From NCBI GenBank assembly GCA_018105865.1, contig CM030834.1, positions 3,547,115-3,611,114 of the forward strand: a DNA stretch of 64,000 nt. Direction: 5' to 3'. This DNA is from Metaphire vulgaris (taxonomy: Eukaryota; Annelida; Clitellata; Crassiclitellata; Megascolecidae). Positions within the stretch are counted from its first letter, which is position 1. The number at the start of each line of letters is the position of its first letter. Made by a program: the position numbers and the translations under genes. Shown in pieces: positions 26,778 through 47,103 of the stretch. The notes below the pieces were generated by a model. It was not told the DNA's origin. It saw nothing but the letters and a program-made list of their open reading frames with translations, and did not search any database.

Positions 26778-26880
26778 CAGTAAAAACGCGTTTCTTTCTC
26801 GGCCCCAACTTCTGTTTGAACAATTTGCATTTTGCGGCCTCTTGTACTGCTAGTCTGCTATAGAGTGCTAATGTCATGAA
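26778..26880 (-). mobile_element. CR1-like LINE fragment
   Basis: Minus frame KCKLFKQKLGPRKKRVF corresponds to KCKLFKQRVGPRKKNFL in the plus-strand LINE at 5010-5060. Confidence 0.7.
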
Positions 26881-26899
26881 TTCGTATGGCACATCTAGA

Positions 26900-26980
26900 C
26901 AGTGGCGGTTCCACCGGGGCCCAGGGCCCGTGCCCCCTATTGAGTGCCTGGCCCCCCAGTCCCCCCCAGTTGCACCTTTT
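26900..26980. mobile_element. Truncated CAGTGGCGG MITE
   Basis: CAGTGGCGGTTCCACCGGG and CCTATTGAGTGCCTGG match the 5' half of 27916-28107; the 3' half is missing. Confidence 0.7.
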
Positions 26981-27019
26981 CTGAAAGCTCTAGATCTCTT
27001 TTCAAAATAGATTTCATGC

Positions 27020-27358
27020 CTGAACACAGTATTCTAGATGATGATATCATGTATAGTTTTACAATTATCTCTCTGTCTCGACTCACTGGTAATACGCCGG
27101 CGGGGACGTTCTAGCTCGAACATACTTCTATGGTTTTCTATTATTAGCCAATAGCCACACCTCCATGGTTACGTCATGGTAATACAGTGCGCCAACGTAT
27201 TTTAACGTATGCAGATGTTACCGTACGCGTATTATACGTATTTTATCATCGGAAATAAAATACGTATAAGACGTCAGCAAAGAAACTCAGCAAAATTGCA
27301 GCATCATCATCGAAAATGTACAGATTCAGCAGGTGGAAGGTTAAAAGTACCTTCGGAG
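27020..27358. other. No gene seen
   Basis: Sequence with several TACGTA words; no recognised domain. Confidence 0.5.
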
Positions 27359-27643
27359 CAGCGGCTTCTATCCCCCCTTGCAGCCGGGCTCAATTCTCCC
27401 TCAAAATTACAAATCCCCCAAATTACAAATTCCCCCTGTTAATTTGCTACCTTGTTGTAGACTTAGTATTATATTCAGCTTTTTATCCTTTGTGTTAGGC
27501 ATAGCTATCATTGATTACGTCACGGTCAGTGTTATTTTGAATCAATATCAGTCTCGGTTCAGTTCAGATTAGTAGCAAAATATTCTCCTGCCGTTTTTTC
27601 CGGGCGCAGCTGCGCCCGCCTTAAATAGGGATAGAAGCCCCTG
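27359..27643. mobile_element. MITE, CAGCGGCTTCTATCCC family
   Basis: Ends CAGCGGCTTCTATCCC and GGGATAGAAGCCCCTG; flanks CTTCGGAG and CTTGGGAG (7 of 8). Related to 10946-11233. Confidence 0.82.
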
Positions 27644-27679
27644 CTTGGGAGTTACAGTACATCGCAGACGACGGTCGAA

Positions 27680-27812
27680 ATGAGAAGGAGATGGATGGAC
27701 GACACCTTTGACTGGACAAACACAAAGAACCATGGAACCCTAAAAAGAGTGGCAGAAGATAGAGACAAATGGAGGAAAATGACTGTCAACCCTCCGATAG
27801 AGGACGACACAT
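27680..27812 (+). mobile_element. RTE-like LINE C-terminal fragment
   Basis: RRRWMDDTFDWTNTKNHGTL then KWRKMTVNPPIEDDT and stop. Same terminus as 30270-30423 and 39600-39745. Confidence 0.8.
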
Positions 27813-28565
27813 AAAAGAAAGAAGATAATACGCCTACGGTAGATGAAGACAGGGTACCTCGCTTTGACTTAACCTTGGATCAAAAAGTGGGGACCCAACC
27901 TCTATACCATGGTTTCAGTGGCGGCTCCACCGGGGGAGCCCAGGGGGGCCAGTGCCCCCTATTGAGTGCCTGGGCCACCCCAGTGGTCTCCCTGTTGGGA
28001 CCCTATACTTAATGCTACATACATTAAACAACAAATGGTTGACCCCCATGATTAGAAGTTGCCACCCCCAACGGCCCCCCACTTGCCAAATCCTGGAGCC
28101 GCCACTGCATGGTTTTCCAAACATTTTGGAACCGCGGCCCACTCCAGCGGCTTTATAACGTGCCGCGATCCTAATCATAGCATGCAATAACAAAACAATG
28201 CATAAGGCCATCTGGCGAACGTTAGTTAAAAATAATCTTCTGAGCTTTGAATAACTGACAAAATAAAAGCTCTCTGGTTCAGTTTGAATGAATATATAGC
28301 AAATATATTAGGCAGAATTATTCATATATTTGTCAAATAAGAGAAAATGAAAGAAATATATATTGAAATTTTTTTTAAATGTTCTTTTAAAATTTTTTGC
28401 CAGGAACATACCTTTGTTACGCGTCATAAGAACCCAATAAGTACGGCAAAATCAAGCAACCGAAAGGTCTTACTGAGCCATTAAATAGATGTCCTATTGT
28501 TAGTGGAGTTTCAGAGCAAAATGGTAGGAATACGCTTTCCTCGTGTTAATTCGAAATAAAGTCAA
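27690..28565. repeat. Duplicated block E, copy 1
   Basis: Matches 30294-31258: RTE-like end, MITE and family R repeat (28110-28565) in the same order. Confidence 0.85.
27916..28107. mobile_element. hAT-type MITE, CAGTGGCGGCTCCACC ends
   Basis: 192 bp; ends CAGTGGCGGCTCCACC and TGGAGCCGCCACTG, perfect duplication CATGGTTT (27908-27915, 28108-28115). Internal marker AACAACAAATGGTTG. Confidence 0.92.
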
Positions 28566-28597
28566 ATTAAAAAGTAGGCCTACTTTTGGGCAGAATT

Positions 28598-29051
28598 TAG
28601 CAAACTTTTTGGAACTGAGCGACTCACTCCCGCGGCTTTGTAAAATGCCGCGACCCTGCAAACTTATTGTTAGCAAATATTGGATGAAACAACTATCATT
28701 TTAATATAAGCCGTGTATGGAGGATTGCAGGCATATTAAACTTAGCATGATTTAAAATGGCTTAGGAGGCATTACTGCCTGTGTGGAAGCCACTAGGGGC
28801 ACTAGCGGGGCTTGAACCCGCTCCGTCAACCTTCCGCTCTAGCACGTAACCCACTCTGCCTTCTTACGCCCCCTAATTATTTAATTCCTTTAAACCTAAG
28901 CCTACCTGAACCTTTCAAGGCTTGTGACATTGTGGTATTGGTTAGAAAATGACACTTTTGAATCTAATTTCTCGCTACCCTGAGACGCACTAGACTGAGT
29001 CAGCCCTGACGCCCATTTTTGGGTCGTGACCCACAGTTTGGGAAACGCTGC
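28598..29051. mobile_element. hAT-like repeat split by a SINE
   Basis: AATTTAGCAAACTTTTTGGAAC to CAGTTTGGGAAACGCTG; the SINE at 28741-28872 interrupts the motif GGCATATAAATTTCTTAAA. Confidence 0.65.
28741..28872 (-). mobile_element. tRNA-derived SINE
   Basis: On the minus strand, GGCAGAGTGGGTTACGTGC (box A) and GCGGGTTCAAGCCCCGC-like box B, then TTCCACACAGGCAGTAATGC and CCATTTTAAATCATGC tail. Same family as 53049-53180. Confidence 0.82.
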
Positions 29052-29120
29052 TCTTTACCTCCCCTCACTCTCAAAAATGGGAGGGGTAGAGAGATTCGAT
29101 TCTAAAGATCTAAAGATCTA

Positions 29121-29873
29121 ATACCTCTTTCTATGATACCTCGTTCTATGATACCTCTTTCTACGATACCTCGTTCTACGATACCTCGTTCTACGATACC
29201 TCGTTCTACGATACCTCGTTCTACGATACCTCGTTCTATGATACCTCGTTGATACTCTTTCTATGATACCTCGTTCTATGATACCTCGTTCTATGATACC
29301 TCGTTCTATGATACCTCGTTCTATGATACCTCGTTCTATGATACCTCGTTCTATGATACCTCGTTCTATGATACCTCGTTCTATGATACCTCGTTCTACG
29401 ATACCTCGTTCTATGATACCTCGTTCTATGATACCTCGTTCTATGATACCTCGTTCTATGATACCTCGTTCTACGATACCTCGTTCTATGATACCTCGTT
29501 CTATGATACCTCGTTCTATGATACCTCGTTCTATGATACCTCGTTCTATGATACCTCGTTCTATGATACCTCGTTCTATGATACCTCGTTCTATGATACC
29601 TCGTTCTATGATACCTCGTTCTATGATACCTCGTTCTATGATACCTCGTTCTATGATACCTATTTCTATGATACCTCGTTCTCGTTCTATGATACCTCGT
29701 TCCTCGTTCTATGATACCTCGTTCTATGATACCTCGTTCTATGATACCTCGTTCTATGATACCTCGTTCTATGATACCTCGTTCTATGATACCTATTTCT
29801 ATGATACCTCGTTCTATGATACCTATTTCTATGATACCTCGTTCTATGATACCTCGTTCTATGATACCTCGTG
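29121..29873 (+). repeat. 15-bp minisatellite, unit TCGTTCTATGATACC
   Basis: About 50 units with T/C variation at one position (CTATG or CTACG) and a few TTTCT units. The 203-residue frame is repeat translation. It abuts an RTE-like LINE end at 29874. Confidence 0.95.
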
Positions 29874-30423
29874 AAGGAGATCAGAATAAGAATAGGTTTA
29901 GCCAAGGAAGCCTTTTGGAAGATGAAAGAGCTCATGAGAAGAGATCTCAACATCGAGCGCAAGAAAAGGGTCATCCAATGTTACATCTCCCCAGTGCTGA
30001 CTTATCGATGCGAAACCTCGATAATGAAGAGGGAAATTATGAAAAAGAACATGACCCTTGAATTTATATGGCGCTACAGTGGGATTCTGAGAATTCTCAG
30101 CTGGATAGACAAAGTTACAAACGACAGAGTCCTAGAAAGAAGCAAAACAACAGCAATGGGGAAACGGGAAATAATACGAAGAAAAATGTTCTTTGCTGGT
30201 CAGTGGTCACGTCATGAGAGGTTCGGTCGGAGACCTACCACCGATAATAATGGAAGGTAGAATAGAAGGAACACGGGGAAGGGGTCGACCGAGAAGAAGC
30301 TGGATGGACGACACCTTTGACTGGACAAACACAAAGAACTATGGAGCCCTAAAAAGAGTGACAGAAGATAGAGACAAATGGAGGAAAATGACTGTCAACC
30401 CTCCGATAGAGGACGACACATAA
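29874..30423 (+). mobile_element. RTE-like LINE ORF2 C-terminal fragment
   Basis: LAKEAFWKMKELMRRDLNIE, VIQCYISPVLTYRCETSIMK and KREIIRRKMFFAGQWS, then after a frameshift GHVMRGSVGDLPPIIMEGRI, RGRPRRSWMDDTFDWTNTKN and TVNPPIEDDT. The polymerase core is absent. Confidence 0.85.
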
Positions 30424-31258
30424 AAGAAAGAAGATAATACGCCTACGGTAGATGAAGACAAAAGGGTACCTCGCTTTGACATGGTAACCTTGGATCAAAA
30501 AGTGCCTGGGACCCAACCTCTATACCATGGTTTCAGTGGCCAACTCCACTGTTCCCCGGGAGCCCTGGTGGCCTCCAGCAGGGGGTGCCAGTGCCCCATT
30601 CAATTGAGTGCCAATGGGGCCACCCCAGTGATGGCATGCCTCCTGGGTGGGACCCTATACTCAAACCAGGCTTAATGCTACAAAGCCTCTTTTGACATTA
30701 AACAACAAATGGTTGACCCCATGATTAGAAGTTGCCACCCCAACGCCCCCTTCCCACTTGCCAAATCCTGGAGCCGCCACTGCATGCTTTCCCAAACATT
30801 TTGGAACCGCGGCCCACTCCAGCGGTTTTATAACGTGCCGCGATCCTAATCATTGCATGCAATAACAAAACAATGCATAAGGCCATCTGGCGAACGTTAG
30901 TTGAAAATAATCTTCTGAGCTTTGAATAACTGACAAAATAAAAGCTCTCTGGTTCAGTTTGAATGAATATATAGCAAATATATTAGGCAGAATTACTCAT
31001 ATTTTTGTCAAATAAGAGAAAATGAAAGAAATATATATTGAAATTTCTTTAAAATGTTCTTTTTAAAAATTTTTGCCAGAAACATACCTTTGTTACGCGT
31101 CATAAGAATCCATTAAATACGACAAAATCGCTTAACCGAAAGGTTTTACTGGGTCATTAAATAGATGTCCTATTGTTATTGGAGTTTCAGAGCAAAATGA
31201 TCGGAATACGCTTTTCTCGCGTTAATTCGAAATAAAGTCAAATTAAAAAGTAGGCCTA
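30294..31258. repeat. Duplicated block E, copy 2
   Basis: Matches 27690-28565 and is followed directly by block A copy 2. Contains a MITE copy and family R (30790-31255). Confidence 0.85.
30534..30782. mobile_element. CAGTGGC MITE, expanded copy
   Basis: Orthologous insertion to 27916-28107 (flanks CATGGTTT and CATGCTTT) but with many short internal insertions, for example CAACTCCACTGTTCCCC, making it 249 bp. Confidence 0.8.
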
Positions 31259-31261
31259 CTA

Positions 31262-33604
31262 TAATCATAGGACCTATATGCAAAACTACACCGTTATTAT
31301 AATTATTTTAAGTCTTATTAAACGAACGTTGAAATCATTACTATAATAGATGTGAAAGAGATTGCATCTCGAAATCCAGAAGACGTAAATGATTGATTCG
31401 AAAACCCAGGGTAAGAAAAGTCGTGAATTTTCGTCTTCACTGGCGTTATTTCATTAATGTTTAACAGACTGAGCAGATAAGGTTACATCACCCTAGCCAC
31501 CATAGCGATCTCTTTCTCGATTAGGCCGACTATTTCAAAATCAGAGCAAAGAACAGAGAATGAATGCTTTATGTACATAAGTAATTTTTCAATTTTCTCT
31601 TAATATCCACAGAAAGGGATTAATGATCATCCGAATGTCTGCCACATTGTCAATGGGAGAACTATCCAAACATTGATACGTCCAACTATTTGTACATCAA
31701 ATCCTGAATTTTCTGGAACATCGGAGCTAATTAAGAGCTTTCAATGCAATCACGTAAGTCATTAATACTCTTCTAGGAACTATTTCAGAGCTAATTAAAG
31801 TGTAGCTCGACGCTTTATAGTTAATAGTTATACAGAAGTTCTATCGTATAAACCTCATAAAGCGATCAGCAGACAGAAGTCGAGCTACACTTTAATTAGC
31901 CTGATCCAAGGAAATCTGAGATCGGCTGAGAGAAAGAAAGAGAAAGAGGAGATTCTTCTAGAAAAGCATAAATAGATATCTATAGTTAACAATGTTGCGC
32001 ACACTAAAGAAGAAATGCGTGTTGTGGCGTTTTACAAGATCTTGGGCCGTGGATGACGCACTTGGGAAATGGGAGGAAGAGTTTCTGATGATCTTGGCTT
32101 TTTCCGCTTGTTTATTTATTGTATGCAAAACACATGATTTTTCTGGGTAGTTCTGGGGTTGTCTCGTGGAATCTCGGTGGTTTTTCTTGTTTATTGGAAA
32201 TTTCAGAGTCTTTGTAGTGTAGCAAAATCTTGTTACTTTAGATTGATCTATGCAAATTGTGAAAATAGACCAAATGTGTTGCGTCGATGGAGACGGAGTG
32301 GGAGCGAAAATGGCGACGACCTTTTTGCCCGTCAAGCTTTATCGCTTGGTCATTGCCAAAAACTTATAAATTTCTGCAAAAATATCGAAATTTGGGCACT
32401 AATGGCAACAATATGTCCAAAAACTACCCAAAATGCATGCATTTTATTTAGGGTGTTCTGGAGGGTTTTGCAGGCAAAGCCTGGACTTTTTCAAAAAATC
32501 TTAGTGATAACACTGATGGTTAACCTCATATCTGTCTGTGTAGATAGCTATATAGCTTTAGTTAATCTATGTCAGTGCTATCTATGTAGGCATGTAGATC
32601 TTGCCTATATCTCAGAGGAACAGAGTAGACTATGCATGGATTGGGAAGCAGCGACGCAGCCTAGAACATCGGTTCTCAACCCTCTTTGGTGGCGAAGGAC
32701 CACTTGGCAGGGTTTAATCTAGGCCGCTTCCGGGAGAAAAATTACCCTTCCTCCCGGAAATTTCAAATTCCCGAAACATTTGGCATACTACATCAGAAAA
32801 CCCTAGAAACCCCCCGGTCTTGCTGTTCTTTCCCCGGTCTTGTCAGTCCCCCTCCTGAGTCCAGGAGTCTAGATTAAACACTGGCCCTTGGACATATTGA
32901 GCTTACATGGCGACCACCTCCATTGGCAGTGCCGAAGATGTTCGTTGAGACGCGGCGAGTAGGGAGTCTGCGGGAGCCTCATAAGCTCCCCCCACCGGGG
33001 TCTGTGGGAACCCCAGTCACCAACGCATGTGGTTGTATTTGCCACTAAAAAGTGTCTAAATAAAGCCTGTTGTTGGCCTATTGTTAGTGTCAACTTAATC
33101 CTAAAATACGAGTCAGGCATAGATTTCCGCAACACGTTCCTTCGCATTTAAAATAAAAACTATTATTATTAGAAACAATATTTATTTGATTTGAATGTAA
33201 GCCTTGAGCCTGTGTGCTTTAACACAATTTGTCCAAACGAGGGGCAATGTTTGAAAGACTCAACCTCAGTTCATCTTCAACTTCAAATTTAGGCTTTGCT
33301 CGGGGACAATCAAGCTGAAAACCAACCAAGCGGACAACCAATGGTTGAGAACCTCTGGAATAGAAATTTTCAAATTTTGACTCGTTTAATTTATTTTAAT
33401 TCTTAGATGTTCAGATGTTCAATACTGTGCTTGTAAATTTTAGTCTTACTCACCAGTATATTGACTAGATAGTCCGGATTAGGTGCGGTTTAGGTGCTTT
33501 AAATATTTATAGTTGTTTTCATCTCAAGAATGCACGCAGACTGTCAGGCGTGGTTAAATGTAATATGAAAACTGCACCGTTTGCAACAAAGAAATAAAAG
33601 AAAC
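31262..33604. repeat. Duplicated block A, copy 2
   Basis: Matches 77-2826 but lacks the MITE present at 924-1192. Contains its own hAT-like element (about 32667-33358) and nested MITE. Confidence 0.85.
32708..32883. mobile_element. MITE, CAGNGTTTAATCTAGA family
   Basis: CAGGGTTTAATCTAGG to CTAGATTAAACACTG; counterpart of 1895-2073 in the other block A copy. Confidence 0.75.
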
Positions 33605-34600
33605 TGTAGCGCGACTTAATGACTTTGTATTTAATATTTGTTTGCTGGACTGGCCAGCCTTTATTAATATCTTTTTGTAGGCCTATCCAATAGATCAAGT
33701 GAGCCATTACAGGCCCTTGAAAGTATGCACTGCAACTGACAATATCGGTTTTACGGGAGCCTTAGGGTTAACAAACACAGCCAATGAGTTGGAACATGCC
33801 TGATCAACTCATAAAATTCTGCCTCACAAAAATTCAAAACATTATTTTAATTCTTCGCGCTCTTTGACTGGGTTGGAATATTCGTCAAAAACGTTTAATG
33901 TCATATTTATTACGACTTGAAAATGCACTGCTAATGTTTAAAAGTTCGCTAATAGGTATTAGGCCTATGTAAAATAAAATTTGCAAATTTAAAATCAAAT
34001 TGAATACGGACGCAGACTTGACGCCTCTGATCTGGTCTCAGTCAATACATTGAAAGCTGAAAGTTGAAAGCTTCTAGTCTGCCCAACCCCCAACCGACTT
34101 TAGAGGCCCTATAATACTATTTTCTGTTATTTTTCTTTCAAAAAAGTTATCTTATTTGGCAATATCGCAAGGAAAGCGTATTCAAGACCATTTTGCTCTG
34201 AAACTCCAATAACAATAAGGAATCGCTAGTTCCACTGAAAATGTTACCCAGCGGTTAAGCGATTTTGCCATACTCATAGGATTTTTAAGACGCGTAACAA
34301 AGGTGTGTTCCTGGCAAAATTTAAAAAAGATAATTTTGAATAAATTTCAATATCTATTTTTCTTCTTTTGTCTTATTTGTCAAAATATGAATAATTATGT
34401 CTAATATATTTGCTATAGTATATTATCATTCAAATGGAATCAGAGTTTTTGTTTTGCCATTTATTCAAAACTCAGAAGATTCTTTTCAACTAACGTTCGC
34501 CAGATGGCCTAATGCATTTTTAAAGAAATGTTACATGCTATAGTTAGTGTGGCTGAAATGGGCCGCGGTTCAAGGTTTTTGGGGCAGACAAACCTTCTCC
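33605..34600. repeat. Duplicated block B, copy 3 (empty site for the TTGTAC hAT)
   Basis: Matches 5303-6345 and 7763-8767. Contains the single-copy target CAAACCTT at 34589-34596. Confidence 0.8.
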
Positions 34601-34982
34601 CCAAACATTTCATACTCCTCCCCCCCCCCCCAATGTCAAGGTGGCTAGAATAAACACTGCCGTGCGTAGAACTCCTACTATATCAACTCGCGGACCTTTA
34701 GCATCATCTTCCGTTCCTCGCTGACGTGTCAATGTTGCAGTTTTCTTGTGAAGGACCGGATTTCGTCACGGCATCGAGTTCTTTCTTTCATCAGAGTGGA
34801 TTTTCGACAACGCCACCTTCCATTTCAACGTCAATCATTCCCAGATTTTTCAACCATTTTCAGACAATGCAAAGTAGTACAAGTTAATTAGGCCTGGCAG
34901 GGGCAAGTTAAGTTAAGCAGCACCTACTGTATATAGTCAAATGCCATAACATAACTGCCGAAGATAATCAAGGATAATTTAT
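34601..34982. other. No gene seen; part of block D-like sequence
   Basis: 34700-34830 resembles 17330-17440 and 43095-43205. No recognised protein. Confidence 0.5.
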
Positions 34983-35350
34983 AGGGTTGTGCGTTAATTA
35001 CGATTATCCCGCATATGCAATCGCATATCTAAAAAGTTTGTATTGCGCCGCATCTTCTTTTTTCCGCATATGCGATTTCCGCATAAATATGCGGCAATTT
35101 TATCCGCATGTTCAGCTGTTTTCGTCACATATGTAGCGCTTTTTGCCAGTTTCCTTATAGGCCTATTTGGGATAGATTCACAGGAGATTAGCGCCTGTTT
35201 GGATGACTTTTTTTTGCTCGCCAGCCTTTTTTAACAAAAAACACCGCAATTTCCGCAAATATGCGGGGTGAAATAGGCGCAAAAATTGGAAATTGATTCG
35301 CATAAATTGAAAATGTCCGCGTATTCCCCCCCGCATATAATACTAGCCCT
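34983..35350. mobile_element. Candidate hAT-like element with GCATATGCGG subterminal units
   Basis: Ends resemble each other inverted (TAGGGTTGTG, TAGGGCTAGT) and CCGCATATGCG-type words recur inside both ends. Target duplication is unclear. It lies about 90 bp past the sulfatase stop codon, in its probable 3' UTR. Confidence 0.45.
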
Positions 35351-35441
35351 ATAATTTCAATATCGATCGAATGAAAGTATAGAAATATCCGTTGTCACTA
35401 CACGTCAATGTCACCGATTTCCTTGCGAGCTTTACGCGCGT

Positions 35442-43878
<8,437 letters not shown>

Positions 43879-44121
43879 CGCCCATAAGCAAGATGGCGGA
43901 TGTCTGAGATGCTGCCACCGCCCTGTTTGAAATAAAACAAACGAAGAAATTAGAACATTGCATCCATGGGAGAACCGATAGCAATATTGTCTGCGAAACA
44001 GCTAGCAGTCTCTTAAACTAACCTTGACTTTTTATTGTGAAGACAAAAGGTTGAACGACAAATTATATCGAATTTTCTGTAAGATGCGTTTCCGCTAGTA
44101 TTGCTTGTCTGTAGTGTAAGA

Positions 44122-44581
44122 CATAGATGTAAAAAAACCGTTGGGAAAATAATAAAAACGTTAAAAACGTAAAAAACGTTGCAAAAATTAAAAACCGTTA
44201 AAAACGTTGAATAAAAAACGTTACCGATGTTTATCTGAGCGAGATTAGGGAATGTGCCTTACCCACCCACGAGGGAACAATCAAGTCACACTATGGTAAG
44301 TGACTGTGAAATGAAATAAACAGCAATAATACTGGTATAAGTTGCTTACTCTATGTTGTAAGTAAGTAAAGCTGCATGACCTGCCAATAAGCAATCGACT
44401 AAACTCTATAGCCAAACAGCAGAAAGCTAATTATTAGCTCGTTGTAGCTGGTTTCAGAAAATCTGTGTTTCTATTTTACCAACGTTTTTTATTATAAAAA
44501 AACGTTGGCAAATATAAAAGCGCTAAAAACGTAAAAAACGTGGGGGAAATAAAAAACGTAAAAACGTTTATTACATCTATG
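44122..44581. mobile_element. hAT-type element with AAAAACGT subterminal arrays
   Basis: 460 bp; ends CATAGATGTAA and TTACATCTATG, perfect duplication GTGTAAGA (44114-44121, 44582-44589). Both flanks inside are repeated AAAAACGTT words. No coding capacity seen. Confidence 0.88.
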
Positions 44582-44589
44582 GTGTAAGA

Positions 44590-46362
44590 AACGTCGTCAG
44601 GAGAGGGTTATAGACAGAATTTTCAAGCAACCCTTAATTATTGGAACGGATGTTTACTCCTAAGCAACTATCGGCTGATGGTGCATTGTCATAAAGGCCC
44701 TAAGAAGTTGTCTGACTTACTTACTAATCGACTGACTGACCGACCGACTAGCCAACCCACCTACCAACCGACCGACTGACTTAATGACCTACTGACTAAC
44801 TCACTGACTGATTTGTCTATTTACTTATTTATGAAGAGTGCGTCATTTAGATCGCAGCGAAGATTTATGGCGAATTGAAAGAAACTGAATTTATTAAAAA
44901 TCTACTGCGTTAACACCTAACCTGTCTTTCCTTGATCGTGTCCTGTCATGAACGTTTCCGTTGGCAAATAGACGTTTTCTCTATGCGGTCAAGAAGATGG
45001 CCGATTGAACTGGCAACTAGGCGCTACAAATTGAACGAAACTACATTGCTAAATTCCACCGATGTAGCCTTCTACTATGTTATAATACCTCGTGGACCTG
45101 CGGCGCTTTTGAAATTCAGACCTGACCCGAGTCGATAAAGACTGAACGGCTGTCTGGCGCAGTTCGAACATATCAGTCCCGATCTTTGGAGCAAAGTTTC
45201 ACAAAGCAAAGGGTCTATTTTAATCGAGACGACCTAGAAATCGAAGAATAACACGTGGGATGTCTTAAAGCAGACTTTAGAATTTAATACTTTAACTCGA
45301 TGCTAGCGAGACTTAGGCCCTAATCCTTTCAATGGCCGTTAATTTCAGTATAGAATTCGCTGCCATCTGCGTTGTCTCAAACGAAAATCGTGTGAGACGT
45401 GAAAATCGTATGAGACGTGAAGGCCAAAGTATTTATTGAGTTATGGGAGGTCAGGACTCTTTAAAACTATATTACCGATTATTATATTAAATGGATGTCG
45501 TTTACTTAGAGCTTAATAGCCTAAAGTCTACTCTAATCATCAAACGCATGCGCTATATAGACAGACTAATAGAAGTCTATTCAGGACGATGATAATAAAG
45601 TGACAAAACGTAAATGCAACAATTAATAATAGGTTAACTGTCATTAAAATCTATCACAGTAAAATTAATGAATTCCAGATAACCAACATCGCTTAGACAC
45701 AATTAGGCCCTAGTGTAGTTTTGTGTGGGTAAATGGAGAAATACCTGGTCACTGCTTATTAGCTTCCTGCCTTCCTCTCTACCCCACTGGTACTCTCTAT
45801 AGGCCTTCCAAGGCCGCCGAGAGAAATTCCGAGCCCCTGGCATAGAGGGTAGATTAGCCTACCCTCTATGCCCCTGGGCAGAGCAGTCACCTGCCCATAA
45901 AAAGTTTATATCGAAAGTCTTTCTTTGTTCGTCTTCTGCCATAAGCTTTTCAGCTGGCAACTATTACGTTTTCTTAATGAAACGGTTGGAAAATTCCTTC
46001 CCCACTGGTCCCACTCCCAAAAGCCCCCTGGACCCTACAAGATGTTAAAGGATCATCGTCTAGCATATCTGTGTTGTAGATGTTCAGTTCGAACGAATGT
46101 TGGGAACGTTTTGAGTGACCCTATACATAGTTCAAGGCCCCTGAGTAGTTTGGAAGACCCTTCCATCAGCGCTAAGGAACATAAAGCCGTCCGTCGCTTT
46201 TCGCAAACAGTTGAAGACACTTAGACAGATCTGTTTAACTGTGCTCATAATCATTGACAATGTAATGCGCTTGTTAACATTAATTGAAAATGCGCAATAT
46301 AAATAGCTAATTACATTACATTGCATTACTATATAGACCGTAGTTGGTGCCGATGTAAAATC
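44590..46362. other. Intergenic, no gene seen
   Basis: Holds a degenerate GACT-rich tract at 44715-44815, a perfect 14-bp hairpin at 45839-45872 and a repeat (46070-46330) whose CAGTTCGAACGAATGTTGGG recurs inverted at about 48215-48250. Confidence 0.5.
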
Positions 46363-46530
46363 CAGTGTTTAATCTAGACAAAGCCGGGGGGAACTCAAAA
46401 AACCGGGGAAAAGTCAACTAGGGTCTGCTGTTGGTTGATGTAGTATGCCAAAATTTCCGGGCTGAATTTGAAATTTCCGGGGGGAAAAGGGCAATCTCCC
46501 CCCTCCGGAAACGGCCTAGATTAAACCCTG
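46363..46530. mobile_element. MITE, CAGTGTTTAATCTAGA family
   Basis: Ends CAGTGTTTAATCTAGAC and CCTAGATTAAACCCTG; flanks GTAAAATC and GTAAAATT. Confidence 0.85.
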
Positions 46531-46551
46531 GTAAAATTTCTTCTTAAACCA

Positions 46552-46876
46552 GCGTTTCCCAAACTGTGGGTCGCGACCCAAAAGTGGATCGCAGGGCTCT
46601 CTGAGTCTATAGTGGGTCGCGGGGTAACGCGAAATTAGATTAAAAAATGTCATTTTCTAACCAATACCACAATATCACAAGCCTTGAAAGTTGCAAGAAG
46701 GCTTAGGTCTTCAGAAATTTATATGTCTGCAATCATCCATACACGGCTTATAATAAAATGATTAGTGTTTTATGAAACTTTTATCCAATTTTAGTCGACA
46801 ATAAGTTTGCAGGGTCACGGCATGTTACAAAGCCACTGAAGTGAGTCGCACAGTTCCAAAAAGTTAAGGAAATCCT
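46552..46876. mobile_element. hAT-like repeat, inverted copy of the TTTGGGAAGCACTG family
   Basis: Starts CAGCGTTTCCCAAACTGTGG and ends GGAAATCCTGG. Followed by reversed family R sequence to about 47100. Confidence 0.65.
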
Positions 46877-47103
46877 GGCTTATAGTATTTTTAAAAATTA
46901 ATCTTATTTTGCAATAACGCAAGGAAAGCGTATTCCGACCATTTTGCTCAGAAACTCCACTAACAATAGGAATCTCTATGAACGCTCAATTTGTTTTCAC
47001 CTAACGGTTAAGCGATTTTGCCATACTCATAGGATTATTAAGACGCGTAACAAAGGTATGTTCCTAATAAAAATTTTTAAACAGATAATTTTCAAGAAAT
47101 TCA

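Noticed and set aside
29121..29873. CRISPR-like array
   Set aside because: Units are contiguous with no unique spacers, in an animal genome.
29263..29874. 203-residue frame of repeated MIPRS
   Set aside because: Produced by a 15-bp unit, which keeps any frame open; no signal, domain or splice context.
34983..35350. Clean 8-bp target duplication for the GCATATGCGG element
   Set aside because: Flanks share TAATTT but the boundaries shift with the chosen end, so I did not claim a duplication.
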